DNA from: Bacteroidales bacterium
Lineage (GTDB): Bacteria; Bacteroidota; Bacteroidia; Bacteroidales; FEN-979
DNA: 64,000 nucleotides
Reading direction: 5' to 3'
NCBI GenBank assembly: GCA_028706295.1
Contig: JAQWBQ010000010.1
Location: 1-64,000 of the forward strand
This document shows, piece by piece, positions 32,301-40,666 of this stretch. How positions within the stretch are numbered: the first letter of the stretch is position 1; every line of letters starts with the position of its first letter. The translations under genes and the position numbers were made by a program. Below the pieces are notes generated by a model, which made no database searches, had not been told where the DNA came from, and saw only the letters and a list, made by a program, of their open reading frames with translations.

Positions 32301-35300
32301 GCCCGTCGGAGGAGTTGCCGTAAGCGCAACCGGCGCGGTGTTGTAGCAAACCGACTGGCTCGCGGTAGCCGCTCCGGCCAATATCTGCGGATAGACCATG
32401 TAGCTGAACAAGATGGGCTGCCCCGTACAGGTCAATCCCGTCGCCGGTGTGATGTAAGGCGTCACCGTGATGGTTGCTGTTGCCGCAATGGTACCCGTGT
32501 TGATGGCTGTGAACGACGGGATATTGCCGTTGCCGCTCCCAGCCAGCCCGATCGTCGGATTGCTGTTGGTCCATGAATAGGTCGTTCCGGTCCCGGTAAA
32601 GATTACCGCCTGTGTCATTCCGCCATGGCATACAGTCTGGTTGCCCACCGGATTGACTATCGGGGTTGGATAGACGGTAAATTCAAAGATTTTTGATGAT
32701 CCGGTACAAATCAGCCCGGGCGCAGGCGAAATTGAAGGTGTCACCGTAATTGTAGCAGTCTGTGGTGAAGTCCCGGTATTTGTCGCTGTAAAGGTCCCAA
32801 TATTACCGGTACCGCTTCCCGGAATTCCGATGCTTTGATTGCTGTTGGTCCATGTGAACAAAGTACCGGTAACATCACCGTTGAAGGGCGTCGGTGTTGT
32901 TATAGAACCATTGCAAGCCGATTGATTTTGGATATCCGATACATTCGGACTTGGATTAATAGTAAGGGTAAAAGTCATGGTCGATCCTGAACACGTAACT
33001 CCACTGAAAACTGAAACCGGCGTTACGCTTATAGTCGCCGTCAGGGTTGCACTTCCCATATTGGTTGCCGTAAAGGTTCCGATGTTTCCCGTGCCGCTTG
33101 CCGGTAAACCGATCGAAGGCTGGTTGTTGGTCCAACTGTAGGATGTTCCGGTGCCGCTGAATGTTACTGCTGCCGTCAGCGATCCGTTGCACACCATCTG
33201 GTTCTCCACTGCATTGACAACGGGCAACTGGTAAACCGTCGTGGTTAAAGTTCCCGGGGTCAAAGCATCACATCCGGAGATGTTGGTATAGTTTACCCCA
33301 ACGGTCTGTTCTCCCGGTGTATTCCACTGAACCTGGATCGTGCTGGCATGGTTCGAAGGGTTGGTCAGGATCGTTCCTCCGGAAGAGACACTCCAGCTGT
33401 AGGTCGTCATTCCTGCAATGGTGCTGTATACGACAACTGATCCTGCACACGCACCGGCCGGACCACTGATCACCGGGTTTACCGGCCGGGCATTTATGGT
33501 GATGTTATAAGAGGATGGCGTTGATGAACTACATCCGTGTAAATCGGTGTAGCCCACGAAAATTGTCTGTAATCCCGCGGCGCTCCAGCTTGCCGTTACC
33601 GTGTTCGTCCCGGTGGTTGGCGATACGGTGCCCCCTGTCGAAACACTCCATACATAATTTGTCATTCCCGGTTCTGTCGAAAATGTATTTCCGCTTCCCA
33701 GGGCACATCCAAAGTTTGGTCCGCTGATCATCGGAACCGGCAGCGAATAAACGGTTATATTCTTTACCGTGGCGCTCACTGCCTGGCATCCTCCGGCCGG
33801 ATTCGTGTAATTTACCGTAACTGCCTTGGCTCCGGCTTGTGTCCATTTCACGGTGATACTGCTGGTTCCGGCTCCCGAGGTAATGATTCCCCCTGCTCCG
33901 ACTGTCCAGACGTACAACGCCATCCCGGGTTCCGTCGTGTAAGTAACCGTTCCGTTAAGGCACACGGTATCGGCCCCCGAAATCATGGGTTGCGGAGATT
34001 GGTTTATAGTCACTCCGAAGACGCCGGGTATAAGCGTCGGACAACCCAGAGCGTTCAGATAAGTTACGGTGACCGTATGGGTTCCGGTCGACGCCCACGT
34101 GACCCCGATGGAATAGGTTCCGGCCCCCGAACTGATCGTTCCGCCCGAAGTTAAACTCCAGTTATAAAGGGTCATCCCTGGTTGCGTAGTGTAATAGGTT
34201 GTGGTCCCGGTACACGCTGTGGTGGGTCCGGCAATGGTCGGCGTTGCGGCCGACTGCACAGTAACCCGGGTAAAGGTTGCAGCAGGTGCCTGACATCCTA
34301 CCGAATTGGTATAGTTTACTGTGACGGTCTGTGTTCCGGCTATATTCCAGGTAACGGAAATCGCACTGGTGTTGCCTCCTCCTGTGATTGTTCCCCCTGT
34401 AACACTCCAGGTGTATCCGCTCATCCCCTCCTCTGTAAAATAAACAACCCCGGCACTTCCCTGACAGATCGGCGTTGTGCCCCTGATGGTCGGGGCCGGA
34501 GAGGTATTTACCGTGACCGGTATCACCGTCGGAGTAAGGGTTGTACACCCGAGTGCATCGTTATAGATCACGCTCACACTCCGGTTTCCCGGCGTGCTCC
34601 AGATTACGTTTATCCGGCTTGTTCCCTGTCCGGAAAAAATGGTACCGCCTCCCAGCGGCAAAGCCCAGGTATAATTGAGCATGCCGCTCTCGGTCGTGTA
34701 TTCCGATTGCCCCAATGTACACGCCGGATTGGGACCATCGATGGTTGGTATGATCGTATTTTGTACAGTCACCGTTTTGGTGGCAGGGGTTAGTGCATTA
34801 CATCCGTCAGGGGTGGTATAATTCAAACTCACCTGTTGTGATCCCAGCGTATTCCAGGTCACCGTGACGGTGGTGCTTGTGGATGTTCCTCCTGCCGTAA
34901 TGATTCCTCCGACAACGCCCCATTGATAATTGGTCATGCCGCCGGCCGTGCTGTAAACGTTGTTGGTAGCGTTCATGCAGGCAGCAGCCGGACCTTCGAT
35001 GCCAATGACCGGCAGCGCGCTTACCGATATCTTTGCCTGATTGGTGTATACCGATCCGCAACCACTCGAAGAAGATTGTCTGACCCGGTACCACCGGTTA
35101 GCAGTCACCGGCCCCGGCTGATACGTCATGGATGATGCGCCGGCGATCGCGGTGAATTCAGTCCCATTAGTTGATATTTCCCAATCGTACAGGTACGGCG
35201 GAACCCCGCCGCTCAACGCGGTCGTGGTCAGCAATTCCGGCTCCAACCCGTAACAAACCGTCTGGCTTGCCGTTAACGATCCGGCCTTCAGCTGCGGCGT

Positions 35301-37505
35301 TACGGTAATGGTAAATGTCATGGGGTCTCCGCTGCAAGGGATACCCCCATTCGAATAGACCGGCGTCACCGTGATTACAGCCGAAACCGTAACCGTACCG
35401 GTATTTACGGCGGCAAAAGAGGGTATGGAATCAACGCCCTCCTCTCCGATTCCGATCGAAGGTTGACTGTTTCTCCAATGATAAACCGTTCCGGTTACAG
35501 TTCCCGAAAACACGACGGCAGTTGTCGGATACCCGTGACAGACTGCCTGATTTTCTTCAGGGTCCACATCAGGCGTCGGATTAACCGTCACCGTATAGGT
35601 TCTCGTTGACCCCGGACATCCGTTGGCCACCGTAGTGATCGTCACAATGCCTTTAACCGGCGCCGTCGTGGTGTTGCTCGCGGTAAAGGGCAGGATATCG
35701 CCTGTACCGCTTCCCGCCAGCCCGATCAATGGATTGTCGTTGGACCATTCAAAGGTGGTTCCGGTAACCGGCCCGCTTACCGGTGTGACAGGTACCTCTG
35801 CATTATGACAATGTACCTGGTCGCTGATCGGAGTTACCGACGGAGAAGGTTTCACGGTTATGGTAAATGTCATTGGAGTTCCGCTGCAACTGACGCCTCC
35901 GTTCGAATAAACCGGCGTCACCGTGATTACAGCCGAAACCGTCACCGTGCCGGTATTTACGGCGGCGAAAGAGGGTATGGAATCAACACCCTCCGGGTCC
36001 AGCCCGATCGAAGGTCGACTATTTCTCCATTGATAAACCGTTCCGGTTACAGTTCCTGAAAATACGACGGCATCAGTCATAGAACCATTACAGACCACCT
36101 GACTTACTTCAGGGTCTACTTCAGGTTTCGGATTCACCGTTATCGTGAAAGTCCTCGTTGATCCCGTGCAACCGTTTGCCACCGGCTCGATTGTAACGGT
36201 GCCCATGACCGGAAGGGTGGTCGTGTTACTTGCCGTAAAAGCCGAAATATTTCCGGTTCCGCTTTCCGGCAGTCCGATCGAAGGGTAGGAATTCCACCAG
36301 TAAAAGGTAGTACCCGGCACCGGACCTGTTACGGGAATAAACGGCGCCTGGTAAGCATGACAATAGGTCCGATTGCTGATTGTATCCACAGAGGGGGATT
36401 GAATGACTTTTACATTTTTCGTCGCGGCATTTAATCCTTGACAACCACTTGAGGGGTCCGTATAGTTGACCGATACGGTAGTGTTACCGGCCTGTGTGAA
36501 CCTTACGGTTACGGTACTGGTTCCGCCTCCCGACAGGATGGTGGCTCCTGCCCCGGGAGTCCAGGTGTACAGCGATTTTCCCGGATATGTCCAGTAGGTA
36601 TAGGTACCATTCGAGCATACCGTATCGGCGCCGAAAACAACGGGAACCGGTGATTCGCTTACCAACACGGATTTCACGCCGGGAGAGAGGGCCCAGCAAT
36701 TGGTTCCCGGTTCCGTATAAGTGACCGTGATGGTATGTGTTCCGATGGCAAACCAGTTCACTAAAATGGAATTGGTGCCGGTTCCCGAAACGATGGTGCC
36801 TCCCGATGACACCGACCAGATGTAGTTGTTTTTTGAAGCCGCTGTCGCGTATGCTACGGTCGTTCCAGTACATGCGGTTCCGGGGCCCGATGTGACGGCC
36901 GGCGCCGCTGCCTGATTTACGGTGATGACCTTGGAAGCTGCCGGAGAAGCCTGACAACCCGATGCATTGGTATAGTTGGCCGTGATCGTAAAGGTGCCCG
37001 CAACCGGCCAGTCAACAGTGATCGCGTTGACTACCGGCCCTGTGGTAAACGGGGTGGAAGGTGTGATGCTCCAGGTATAACCGGTCATTCCCGGTTCCGT
37101 GAAATAAACAATGCCGGTGGTACTCTGACAGATCGGCTCCGTACCATTGATCATCGGCGAAGGTCTTGCATTCACCGTTACCGTTTTCGATGCGGTACCG
37201 ACGACGCTCCCGCCCGTGGCAACCACGCTGAGAATCACCGTTTGCGTAGTACCGCCCCAGTTTACGGTGATCACGCTGGTACCCTGCCCCGTGGCGATGG
37301 TTCCACCCGATGAGATGGTCCAGGTATAGGTGGATGTTCCGGGAGTTGCGGTATAGACCACGCCTGTTTCATTGGTGCATACGTTGTTTGGGCCTGTTAT
37401 GGAAATTTGTGCGGTTGCACTGAATCCAACCAGGATTAGAAAAGTAAAAGTCAGCACTGCACCTGAAATGAATCTGGGATTCAATCGCCGGGTATATGTT
37501 TTCAT
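26322..37505 (-). CDS. Giant secreted PKD-like/Ig-like repeat protein (3727 aa) with embedded FISUMP-like domain and T9SS type A sorting domain
   Basis: Same unit consensus as the neighbouring 3282-aa protein, plus a second unit type (NQxVCxGxxTxAVxFSGTVTGTxYxWxNxxPSIGL); signal peptide; C-terminal VYPNPNTGIFNV...FRIVKQ. Confidence 0.93.
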   Translation of the reverse strand: MKTYTRRLNPRFISGAVLTFTFLILVGFSATAQISITGPNNVCTNETGVVYTATPGTSTYTWTISSGGTIATGQGTSVITVNWGGTTQTVILSVVATGGSVVGTASKTVTVNARPSPMINGTEPICQSTTGIVYFTEPGMTGYTWSITPSTPFTTGPVVNAITVDWPVAGTFTITANYTNASGCQASPAASKVITVNQAAAPAVTSGPGTACTGTTVAYATAASKNNYIWSVSSGGTIVSGTGTNSILVNWFAIGTHTITVTYTEPGTNCWALSPGVKSVLVSESPVPVVFGADTVCSNGTYTYWTYPGKSLYTWTPGAGATILSGGGTSTVTVRFTQAGNTTVSVNYTDPSSGCQGLNAATKNVKVIQSPSVDTISNRTYCHAYQAPFIPVTGPVPGTTFYWWNSYPSIGLPESGTGNISAFTASNTTTLPVMGTVTIEPVANGCTGSTRTFTITVNPKPEVDPEVSQVVCNGSMTDAVVFSGTVTGTVYQWRNSRPSIGLDPEGVDSIPSFAAVNTGTVTVSAVITVTPVYSNGGVSCSGTPMTFTITVKPSPSVTPISDQVHCHNAEVPVTPVSGPVTGTTFEWSNDNPLIGLAGSGTGDILPFTASNTTTAPVKGIVTITTVANGCPGSTRTYTVTVNPTPDVDPEENQAVCHGYPTTAVVFSGTVTGTVYHWRNSQPSIGIGEEGVDSIPSFAAVNTGTVTVSAVITVTPVYSNGGIPCSGDPMTFTITVTPQLKAGSLTASQTVCYGLEPELLTTTALSGGVPPYLYDWEISTNGTEFTAIAGASSMTYQPGPVTANRWYRVRQSSSSGCGSVYTNQAKISVSALPVIGIEGPAAACMNATNNVYSTAGGMTNYQWGVVGGIITAGGTSTSTTVTVTWNTLGSQQVSLNYTTPDGCNALTPATKTVTVQNTIIPTIDGPNPACTLGQSEYTTESGMLNYTWALPLGGGTIFSGQGTSRINVIWSTPGNRSVSVIYNDALGCTTLTPTVIPVTVNTSPAPTIRGTTPICQGSAGVVYFTEEGMSGYTWSVTGGTITGGGNTSAISVTWNIAGTQTVTVNYTNSVGCQAPAATFTRVTVQSAATPTIAGPTTACTGTTTYYTTQPGMTLYNWSLTSGGTISSGAGTYSIGVTWASTGTHTVTVTYLNALGCPTLIPGVFGVTINQSPQPMISGADTVCLNGTVTYTTEPGMALYVWTVGAGGIITSGAGTSSITVKWTQAGAKAVTVNYTNPAGGCQAVSATVKNITVYSLPVPMISGPNFGCALGSGNTFSTEPGMTNYVWSVSTGGTVSPTTGTNTVTASWSAAGLQTIFVGYTDLHGCSSSTPSSYNITINARPVNPVISGPAGACAGSVVVYSTIAGMTTYSWSVSSGGTILTNPSNHASTIQVQWNTPGEQTVGVNYTNISGCDALTPGTLTTTVYQLPVVNAVENQMVCNGSLTAAVTFSGTGTSYSWTNNQPSIGLPASGTGNIGTFTATNMGSATLTATISVTPVSVFSGVTCSGSTMTFTLTINPSPNVSDIQNQSACNGSITTPTPFNGDVTGTLFTWTNSNQSIGIPGSGTGNIGTFTATNTGTSPQTATITVTPSISPAPGLICTGSSKIFEFTVYPTPIVNPVGNQTVCHGGMTQAVIFTGTGTTYSWTNSNPTIGLAGSGNGNIPSFTAINTGTIAATATITVTPYITPATGLTCTGQPILFSYMVYPQILAGAATASQSVCYNTAPVALTATPPTGGTSFYSYLWQRSSDNISFEDITGATGMTYQPGSLTVTTWYRQKQISSDGCGTVYTNAVKISIHPLPVPAITGAGAACINSTNNIYSTQQGMSGYNWSVTGGVIAGPVNNSSVNITWNTAGIQTVSVSYTDLNNCVAATPGTKTVSVQSTIVPSITGPDPACTSIPCTYLTESGMLNYVWTLPLGGGTIVSGQGSGQITVLWNTAGNRNVGVIYNDALGCTVTIPTVKPVTVNASPAPTITGLVSICQGSAGVVYFTESGMAGYTWSVTGGTITGGGGTSVISVNWTTAGTQSVTVNYSNLAGCTAPQPTLLPVTVQPAATPLISGQTPVCTGTTTYYTTASGMSNYTWNLDAGGTIVSGSGTNTIGIRWSSIGTFNISVAYLNAQGCPTLVPGIKAVQVNQSPLPVITGADTICLDGTLVFSTDPGMAMYTWSVSTGGLITSGQGTNMISVKWIQSGPGTVSVNYVNPAGGCQAVTPTVKNITVYAPPVPVISGPQYSCTGGPGADFYTAAGMSGYTWTATPDGVISAGSGTNSVTVLWNTAGLQSVYVVYTDQHGCTAQTPSQFNLAINARPADPVIAGPPAVCIGTQATYSTQQGMTLYQWTVSNGGTIITAPSDHSSTIDVLWHTSGPQSVMVTYQNTAGCFAALPGTFSVTVNPLPVPVLTGPASTCNGATGNTFTTLAGQTGYNWTVSPDGTITAGGTPVNDFVTVTWNSTGIKQVGVNYTTPEGCTAAKATTYTVTVNALPVPVITGASTGCQNTTGNVYFTEPGMTSYFWTVTSEGVITSGQGTRTVTITWLNSGSPIITVNYLNSNGCQASVATPLMVAVHPAPTPSITSFSDPTDLVCQNTGGHIYFTEPGMSSYAWTVSGPAGTQILSGGSQSTCNLYWGGPGPTTGTIRVSVTNGYGCSAASPLKTVNITQPVVVGASIVVSQNPVLTGSAVTFTASTVNGGTNPVYQWRVNGIIAGTNSPTFTYVPSEGDSVVCTVTSNHFCVINPQVTSNTIIMGILYGVSCPGIPTVTYMGKTYHTVQIGTQCWFKENLDAGTRINGNQEQSQNGILEKYCYQDLESNCSVYGGLYQWNEMMQYLIIPGVQGICPQGWHIPADDEWSVLTTYLSGESVAGGKMKEVGTSHWLSPNTGAVNTSGFTCLGGGLRFADGMFGSLKEFGYNYSSTQNSSTNAWTRYLTSSLNAVGRNPNNKSLGLSVRCLKDTCSAYPPIRVTVIPSVNPVCAGTSVTFTAYPVNGGQNPVYQWKVNGVNAGSNNPVFSYVPAVNDVVTCVLTSSLPSPCLSGNPATSGPVAMVVYPLPVPLLTGPVNVCPGVGGMIYNTDPGMTGYTWTVSAGGTITSGQHTGSINVTWNNAGVQTVTVSYIDQHGCVPATPSVKTVYVNQPVVPTISGPWQVCLNQTVAYSTETGMSLYNWSVGSGGIITSGIGTAVILVRWTQSGFRTVTVNYANPQTGCQALTPVVFPVTVNPLPAPVITGPSTVCEGSTGVVYFTDPGMSNYAWVVSPGGIITAGNGTRSITVSWITPGTQTLTVNYTNTLGCQTSSQTVKNVWVSPYPVPSIQGPSQPCTAGVFNYTTETGMSQYNWSVSPGGTILSGEHSYSVFVQWNTTGPQSMEVNYIDAQGCSNPVPTIKPISVLSPPVPSITGNSLPCASSVEVYVTEPGMTNYQWTVLPGGVITGGQGTYAVTVVWQTPGFSGMTVNYTTPGGCRAEFPTAKTITVLPTPVPVISGLSETTVGTTTTYTTDAGMIGYQWSVSAGGTIVGGAGTYSIQVSWNTTGNQTVNLDVINASGCHSVSPTVFPVKVLPPSLVMVQNITIGAGQSACYDAVQTIVVAGSGTHFIVQSGGSATFIAGQNILMLPGTSVQPGGYLHGYITTNGMYCGMNMPSIVTVPTSIETPVTEIPVSGFKVYPNPNTGIFNVECPGERVNIDSRIDIYSMKGERIFTGELREGGTHKVSIEGRPTGIYILRIISGDQVQTFRIVKQ
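28660..29270 (-). other. FISUMP-like (Fibrobacter succinogenes major paralogous) domain embedded in the 3727-aa repeat protein
   Basis: TVTYMGKTYHTVQIGTQCWFKENLDAGTRI...CPQGWHIPADDEWSVL...TSGFTCLGGGLRFADGMFGSLKEFGYNYSSTQ...LGLSVRCLKD. Confidence 0.85.
29540..35300 (-). repeat. Higher-order repeat in the 3727-aa gene, two 11-unit blocks with a conserved 8-unit core, period ~2.90 kb
   Basis: MTYQPG landmark at ~35119 and ~32212 (2907 bp apart); TILT/TIIT landmark at ~33376 and ~30475 (2901 bp apart). Confidence 0.82.
35310..36245 (-). repeat. Recent tandem duplication, period 552 bp
   Basis: gagggtatggaatcaac at 35419 and 35971; flanking ~80 bp differ at about 4 positions; extended similarity 35310-35690 vs 35862-36242. 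Confidence 0.85.
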
Positions 37506-37834
37506 ATAGAAGATTTTTCGACAGTCAAAAAGATTGATATTCTGTATTTTATATAATAATTACCAATACAATTATAGTAATAAAAATGTTATACGAAATC
37601 TTTCTCATGAAGTTACCTGAATGCAAAAAAATTTCCGAACGAAGGGATCGGTTCCGGACACGCAAATCCCTTTTCTCCTCAAAGATAGCTAAAAAATAAC
37701 CGACCGGCATAGGTTGGGAAATACATATTCGCGGGAGTACCATACATTACCCCGGAATCGAAGGGTTGCAGATTATCCTGTAGAGTCAACCGACGATGGG
37801 TTCGTCAGGCGGAAGTTGCCGGGTGTTCAGTTTA

Positions 37835-38647
37835 TCAGGGCAGGGAACTCTTAAACTCGAGATATTCATCAACAAACAATTGCCCGTGGACGCCGCCCAG
37901 CGACTGGAAGGTTTCGTTGATCTTGGCCAGCCGGTCGGATGGTGATGGATGGGTACTTAAAAAAACCGGCACGTTGGATTGACTTTCAAGTTTGGTAAAG
38001 AAATCACCGAGTGAAGCGGCATCATATTTTGTGGGATAGAGATATTTCACGGCATAAGCGTCGGCCTCGTACTCATTGGAGCGGCTGTAGGCCAGATTTC
38101 CCAAACCCTGCGCCCAATCGGCTAAGATATTTGCGAGTTGTGACGGATTGCTTCCCAGGATCAGGTTCAGCAGAAATGTCTCTCCGTAAATCAGGGTCAG
38201 TTGTTCCGATGTATGCCGTTGATCGGCGTGGGCCATCTCGTGCGCAATGACCCCGGCAAACTGGGCTGAATTGTCAAGCAGCTTGATCAGGCCGGTATAA
38301 ACATAAATATTTCCTCCGGGAACACAGAAGGCGTTGACCACATTGTCGTCTTTAATAATCCTGAATCTCCATCCGAACCGGGTGGCATATTTTACCTTAC
38401 CCGAAGCCAGGATGGTATTGCGAACAGCATACAGGTAGTTGTAAGCAGCCGCATGGGTGGCTGAATCGAGCACCGGATATTCACCCGGCGTGCCCATGAT
38501 CTGGGCATCCATCTCAGCGCCCAGCGCGATGTCATCGCTGACCGAAAAGATGGTGATCGGAATGGATTCATCTCCTTTGGAACAGGAAGCCATCAGTGCA
38601 ATTCCAAGGATGAATACAACTTTACGGAGGCTGAATATTCTTTTCAT
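37835..38647 (-). CDS. M48 family zinc metalloprotease lipoprotein
   Basis: HEMAHADQRH (HExxH), SNEYEADAYAVKYL; lipobox-like ALMASCSKG. Confidence 0.92.
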   Translation of the reverse strand: MKRIFSLRKVVFILGIALMASCSKGDESIPITIFSVSDDIALGAEMDAQIMGTPGEYPVLDSATHAAAYNYLYAVRNTILASGKVKYATRFGWRFRIIKDDNVVNAFCVPGGNIYVYTGLIKLLDNSAQFAGVIAHEMAHADQRHTSEQLTLIYGETFLLNLILGSNPSQLANILADWAQGLGNLAYSRSNEYEADAYAVKYLYPTKYDAASLGDFFTKLESQSNVPVFLSTHPSPSDRLAKINETFQSLGGVHGQLFVDEYLEFKSSLP

Positions 38648-38816
38648 GGGGAAGTTTTATTGGTTAAGAGACGGTTTAAAATTTACGATTTAAAATCTAA
38701 GACTCTCTTTACCGGTATTATCAAAAGTTTCCTATATTCTATGTCTTCCAGGAAAAAGGAAACGGGGTACTGCCGCAACTGCGACTCATACCCCGTATTC
38801 CCTGTAAGCTGAAATC

Positions 38817-39716
38817 TTATTTCTGAACCTTGACCGATATGGTTATGGATCCGTCGTTCGTTCCGCTGATGGATTCCACTTTCATGATGCCCTTCTTTCC
38901 TCCGGCAGTTATGAAAGCCAGCAGTTTCCCTGCCTGCAGCGTAGTGCAACGGCTCTGGTCAACACCGGTTGCGGTCTGGGCAACAATTATTGCATCATTT
39001 GTAATGGCGTCAAAATCGATTGCATCGGTAATGACTTTGAATTTTGTGGCATTTCTTACTGCCCAGGTCAGAAGTCCGTTTGTGGCATTATTATAAACTT
39101 CGGCGGCATGGGCATCATTCGGGGCGGCAATCGATGCAAGATCACTGGCGCCATAGTAATAAAGCCAATCAACCTTGTTGGCATTTGCCTTGGCATCGGC
39201 CAGTTTGTAAACGGTTCCGTCGATCGATGCAAAAGAACTGCCTGTATTGCTTCCCTGGGCGCCGAGGATCTTCATGGTAAATGCATTGATCTCCCCGCTG
39301 ATTGCCGTGGTGGTGATGATGATGGTCACCGCGCTCATCTGACCGTTTTTATCCTTGATGGTAAAAATAAAGGTTTCATTTCCAACCTGTGCGTTGGCAT
39401 TCGTCATCAGGTCAACATTAAAGGTGGAGGCGCTGAAGGTCGAATCGAAGGTTTGGGTATTGCCGTTAAAGGTACGGGTAAAGGTAAAATCAACCAATTT
39501 TGAACCGGAACTCGTGTTGGCAATGGCCCGGATCCCGATCTTCATGGGAGTGCCCACTGTGACAGTGGTGTTCTGGTAAACATAATCCGTCCCAACCTGT
39601 AAGGTTATGGTCGGTTTTTGATCAACGATGGGATCCTCTGAATCTTTCGTACACGAGGTTGCAAAAAACACTGCAATCATCATCATAAGGGATAGAACCC
39701 AATTCATCTTTTTCAT
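38817..39716 (-). CDS. Hypothetical lipoprotein
   Basis: ORF track extends to 39812; likely start at the internal Met (MKKMNWVLSLMMMIAVFFATSCTKD) with lipobox. Confidence 0.7.
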   Translation of the reverse strand: MKKMNWVLSLMMMIAVFFATSCTKDSEDPIVDQKPTITLQVGTDYVYQNTTVTVGTPMKIGIRAIANTSSGSKLVDFTFTRTFNGNTQTFDSTFSASTFNVDLMTNANAQVGNETFIFTIKDKNGQMSAVTIIITTTAISGEINAFTMKILGAQGSNTGSSFASIDGTVYKLADAKANANKVDWLYYYGASDLASIAAPNDAHAAEVYNNATNGLLTWAVRNATKFKVITDAIDFDAITNDAIIVAQTATGVDQSRCTTLQAGKLLAFITAGGKKGIMKVESISGTNDGSITISVKVQK

Positions 39717-39757
39717 AATGTTTAATTTTAGTAAGGTTTTAAATATGTTACGTCTTG

Positions 39758-39765
39758 CAAAGATA
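39758..39765 (-). promoter_or_regulatory. Candidate Bacteroidota -7 box (TATCTTTG) for the lipoprotein gene
   Basis: Exact match to TAnnTTTG about 40 nt upstream of the 39716 start; -33 element not clear. Confidence 0.5.
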
Positions 39766-39897
39766 CAATAATTTTGCTTGAATGCCACATGAAAAATCAT
39801 TATCCTGAACATTCGGGGTGCAACGTCACCAACCGAACAAGTTTGTAAAAAAAGAAATGCTGTTCCTGTTGTTAAAACAAACAGACTTTCTTTTTAT

Positions 39898-39905
39898 TAT
39901 CTTTG
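39898..39905 (+). promoter_or_regulatory. Candidate Bacteroidota -7 box (TATCTTTG)
   Basis: Exact match to TAnnTTTG about 20 nt upstream of the 39926 ATG. Confidence 0.5.
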
Positions 39906-39925
39906 GATGATTCAAAATTGAAAAC

Positions 39926-40663
39926 ATGAAAAAGCGGACAACTCTCCTTCTACTTCTGTTAATTCCTGTTTCATTTTTATTTTCTCAGGAATATGAATTC
40001 TATGAAAATCAGTCGGGAAATTGGGTAAAGATCGAAAATGGATCAATGCTAACCCGCTCTTGTACTGTAAATTCCGACGGTATTGATGAGTTTTTCGGGG
40101 TTAAAAACATATCGACGGGTTCCCGCATGGTCTGGGCCAGAAAGCAGCGACGTTATATGGCCCCTGAGGTCAATGACAGTTATTGCTGGAATGGGTGCAT
40201 GCAATCGTACGATTCATTGTCGTATAAATATTTGCTCATGGAACCGGGAAAGCTTATTGTTAACCAGTTTGACGTTCATTTCAGGCCCGGATCCAAAACA
40301 GGCAACACCCTGATTTCTTACAGTTTCTTTGACCGTTCACACCTGGCCGACAGCGGCTTTATACAAATTCTTTACGTGATTAATCCTGTTGGAATTGATG
40401 AAACCGAATGGTTGACCAGGGCAGTCTCTGCCACACCCAATCCTGCTTCCGGCATGATCAGGTTCTCCGGCATCTCCAACCGGTTCATCGGATTCCTTAC
40501 TCTGGTAAATTTGGTCGGACAGGAAATTATCAGCTTACCGGTAAGCGCCGGTCATACTGAAGTGACATTCAACAGTTCAGGACTTCCATCGGGAATCTAT
40601 TTTTATTTTCTCCAGAAAAACGGCTCCAAAGGGCCTGTGAGAAAATTGATGATCTCCCGGTGA
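39926..40663 (+). CDS. Secreted hypothetical protein with T9SS type A sorting domain
   Basis: Signal peptide; C-terminal SATPNPASGMIRFSG...GIYFYFLQKNGSKGPVRKLMISR. Confidence 0.8.
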   Translation: MKKRTTLLLLLLIPVSFLFSQEYEFYENQSGNWVKIENGSMLTRSCTVNSDGIDEFFGVKNISTGSRMVWARKQRRYMAPEVNDSYCWNGCMQSYDSLSYKYLLMEPGKLIVNQFDVHFRPGSKTGNTLISYSFFDRSHLADSGFIQILYVINPVGIDETEWLTRAVSATPNPASGMIRFSGISNRFIGFLTLVNLVGQEIISLPVSAGHTEVTFNSSGLPSGIYFYFLQKNGSKGPVRKLMISR

Positions 40664-40666
40664 ACC

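Noticed and set aside
16237-37329. Many 60-270-aa ORFs antisense or out of frame inside the two giant genes (e.g. 31353..32165, 24707..25492, 34182..34793)
   Set aside because: They recur because the underlying DNA is repetitive; Cys/Arg/His-rich shadow translations with no known motif.
16195-37505. CRISPR-like or satellite array interpretation of the repeats
   Set aside because: Repeats are ~255 bp, in frame and protein-coding throughout two continuous ORFs; no short direct repeats with unique spacers.
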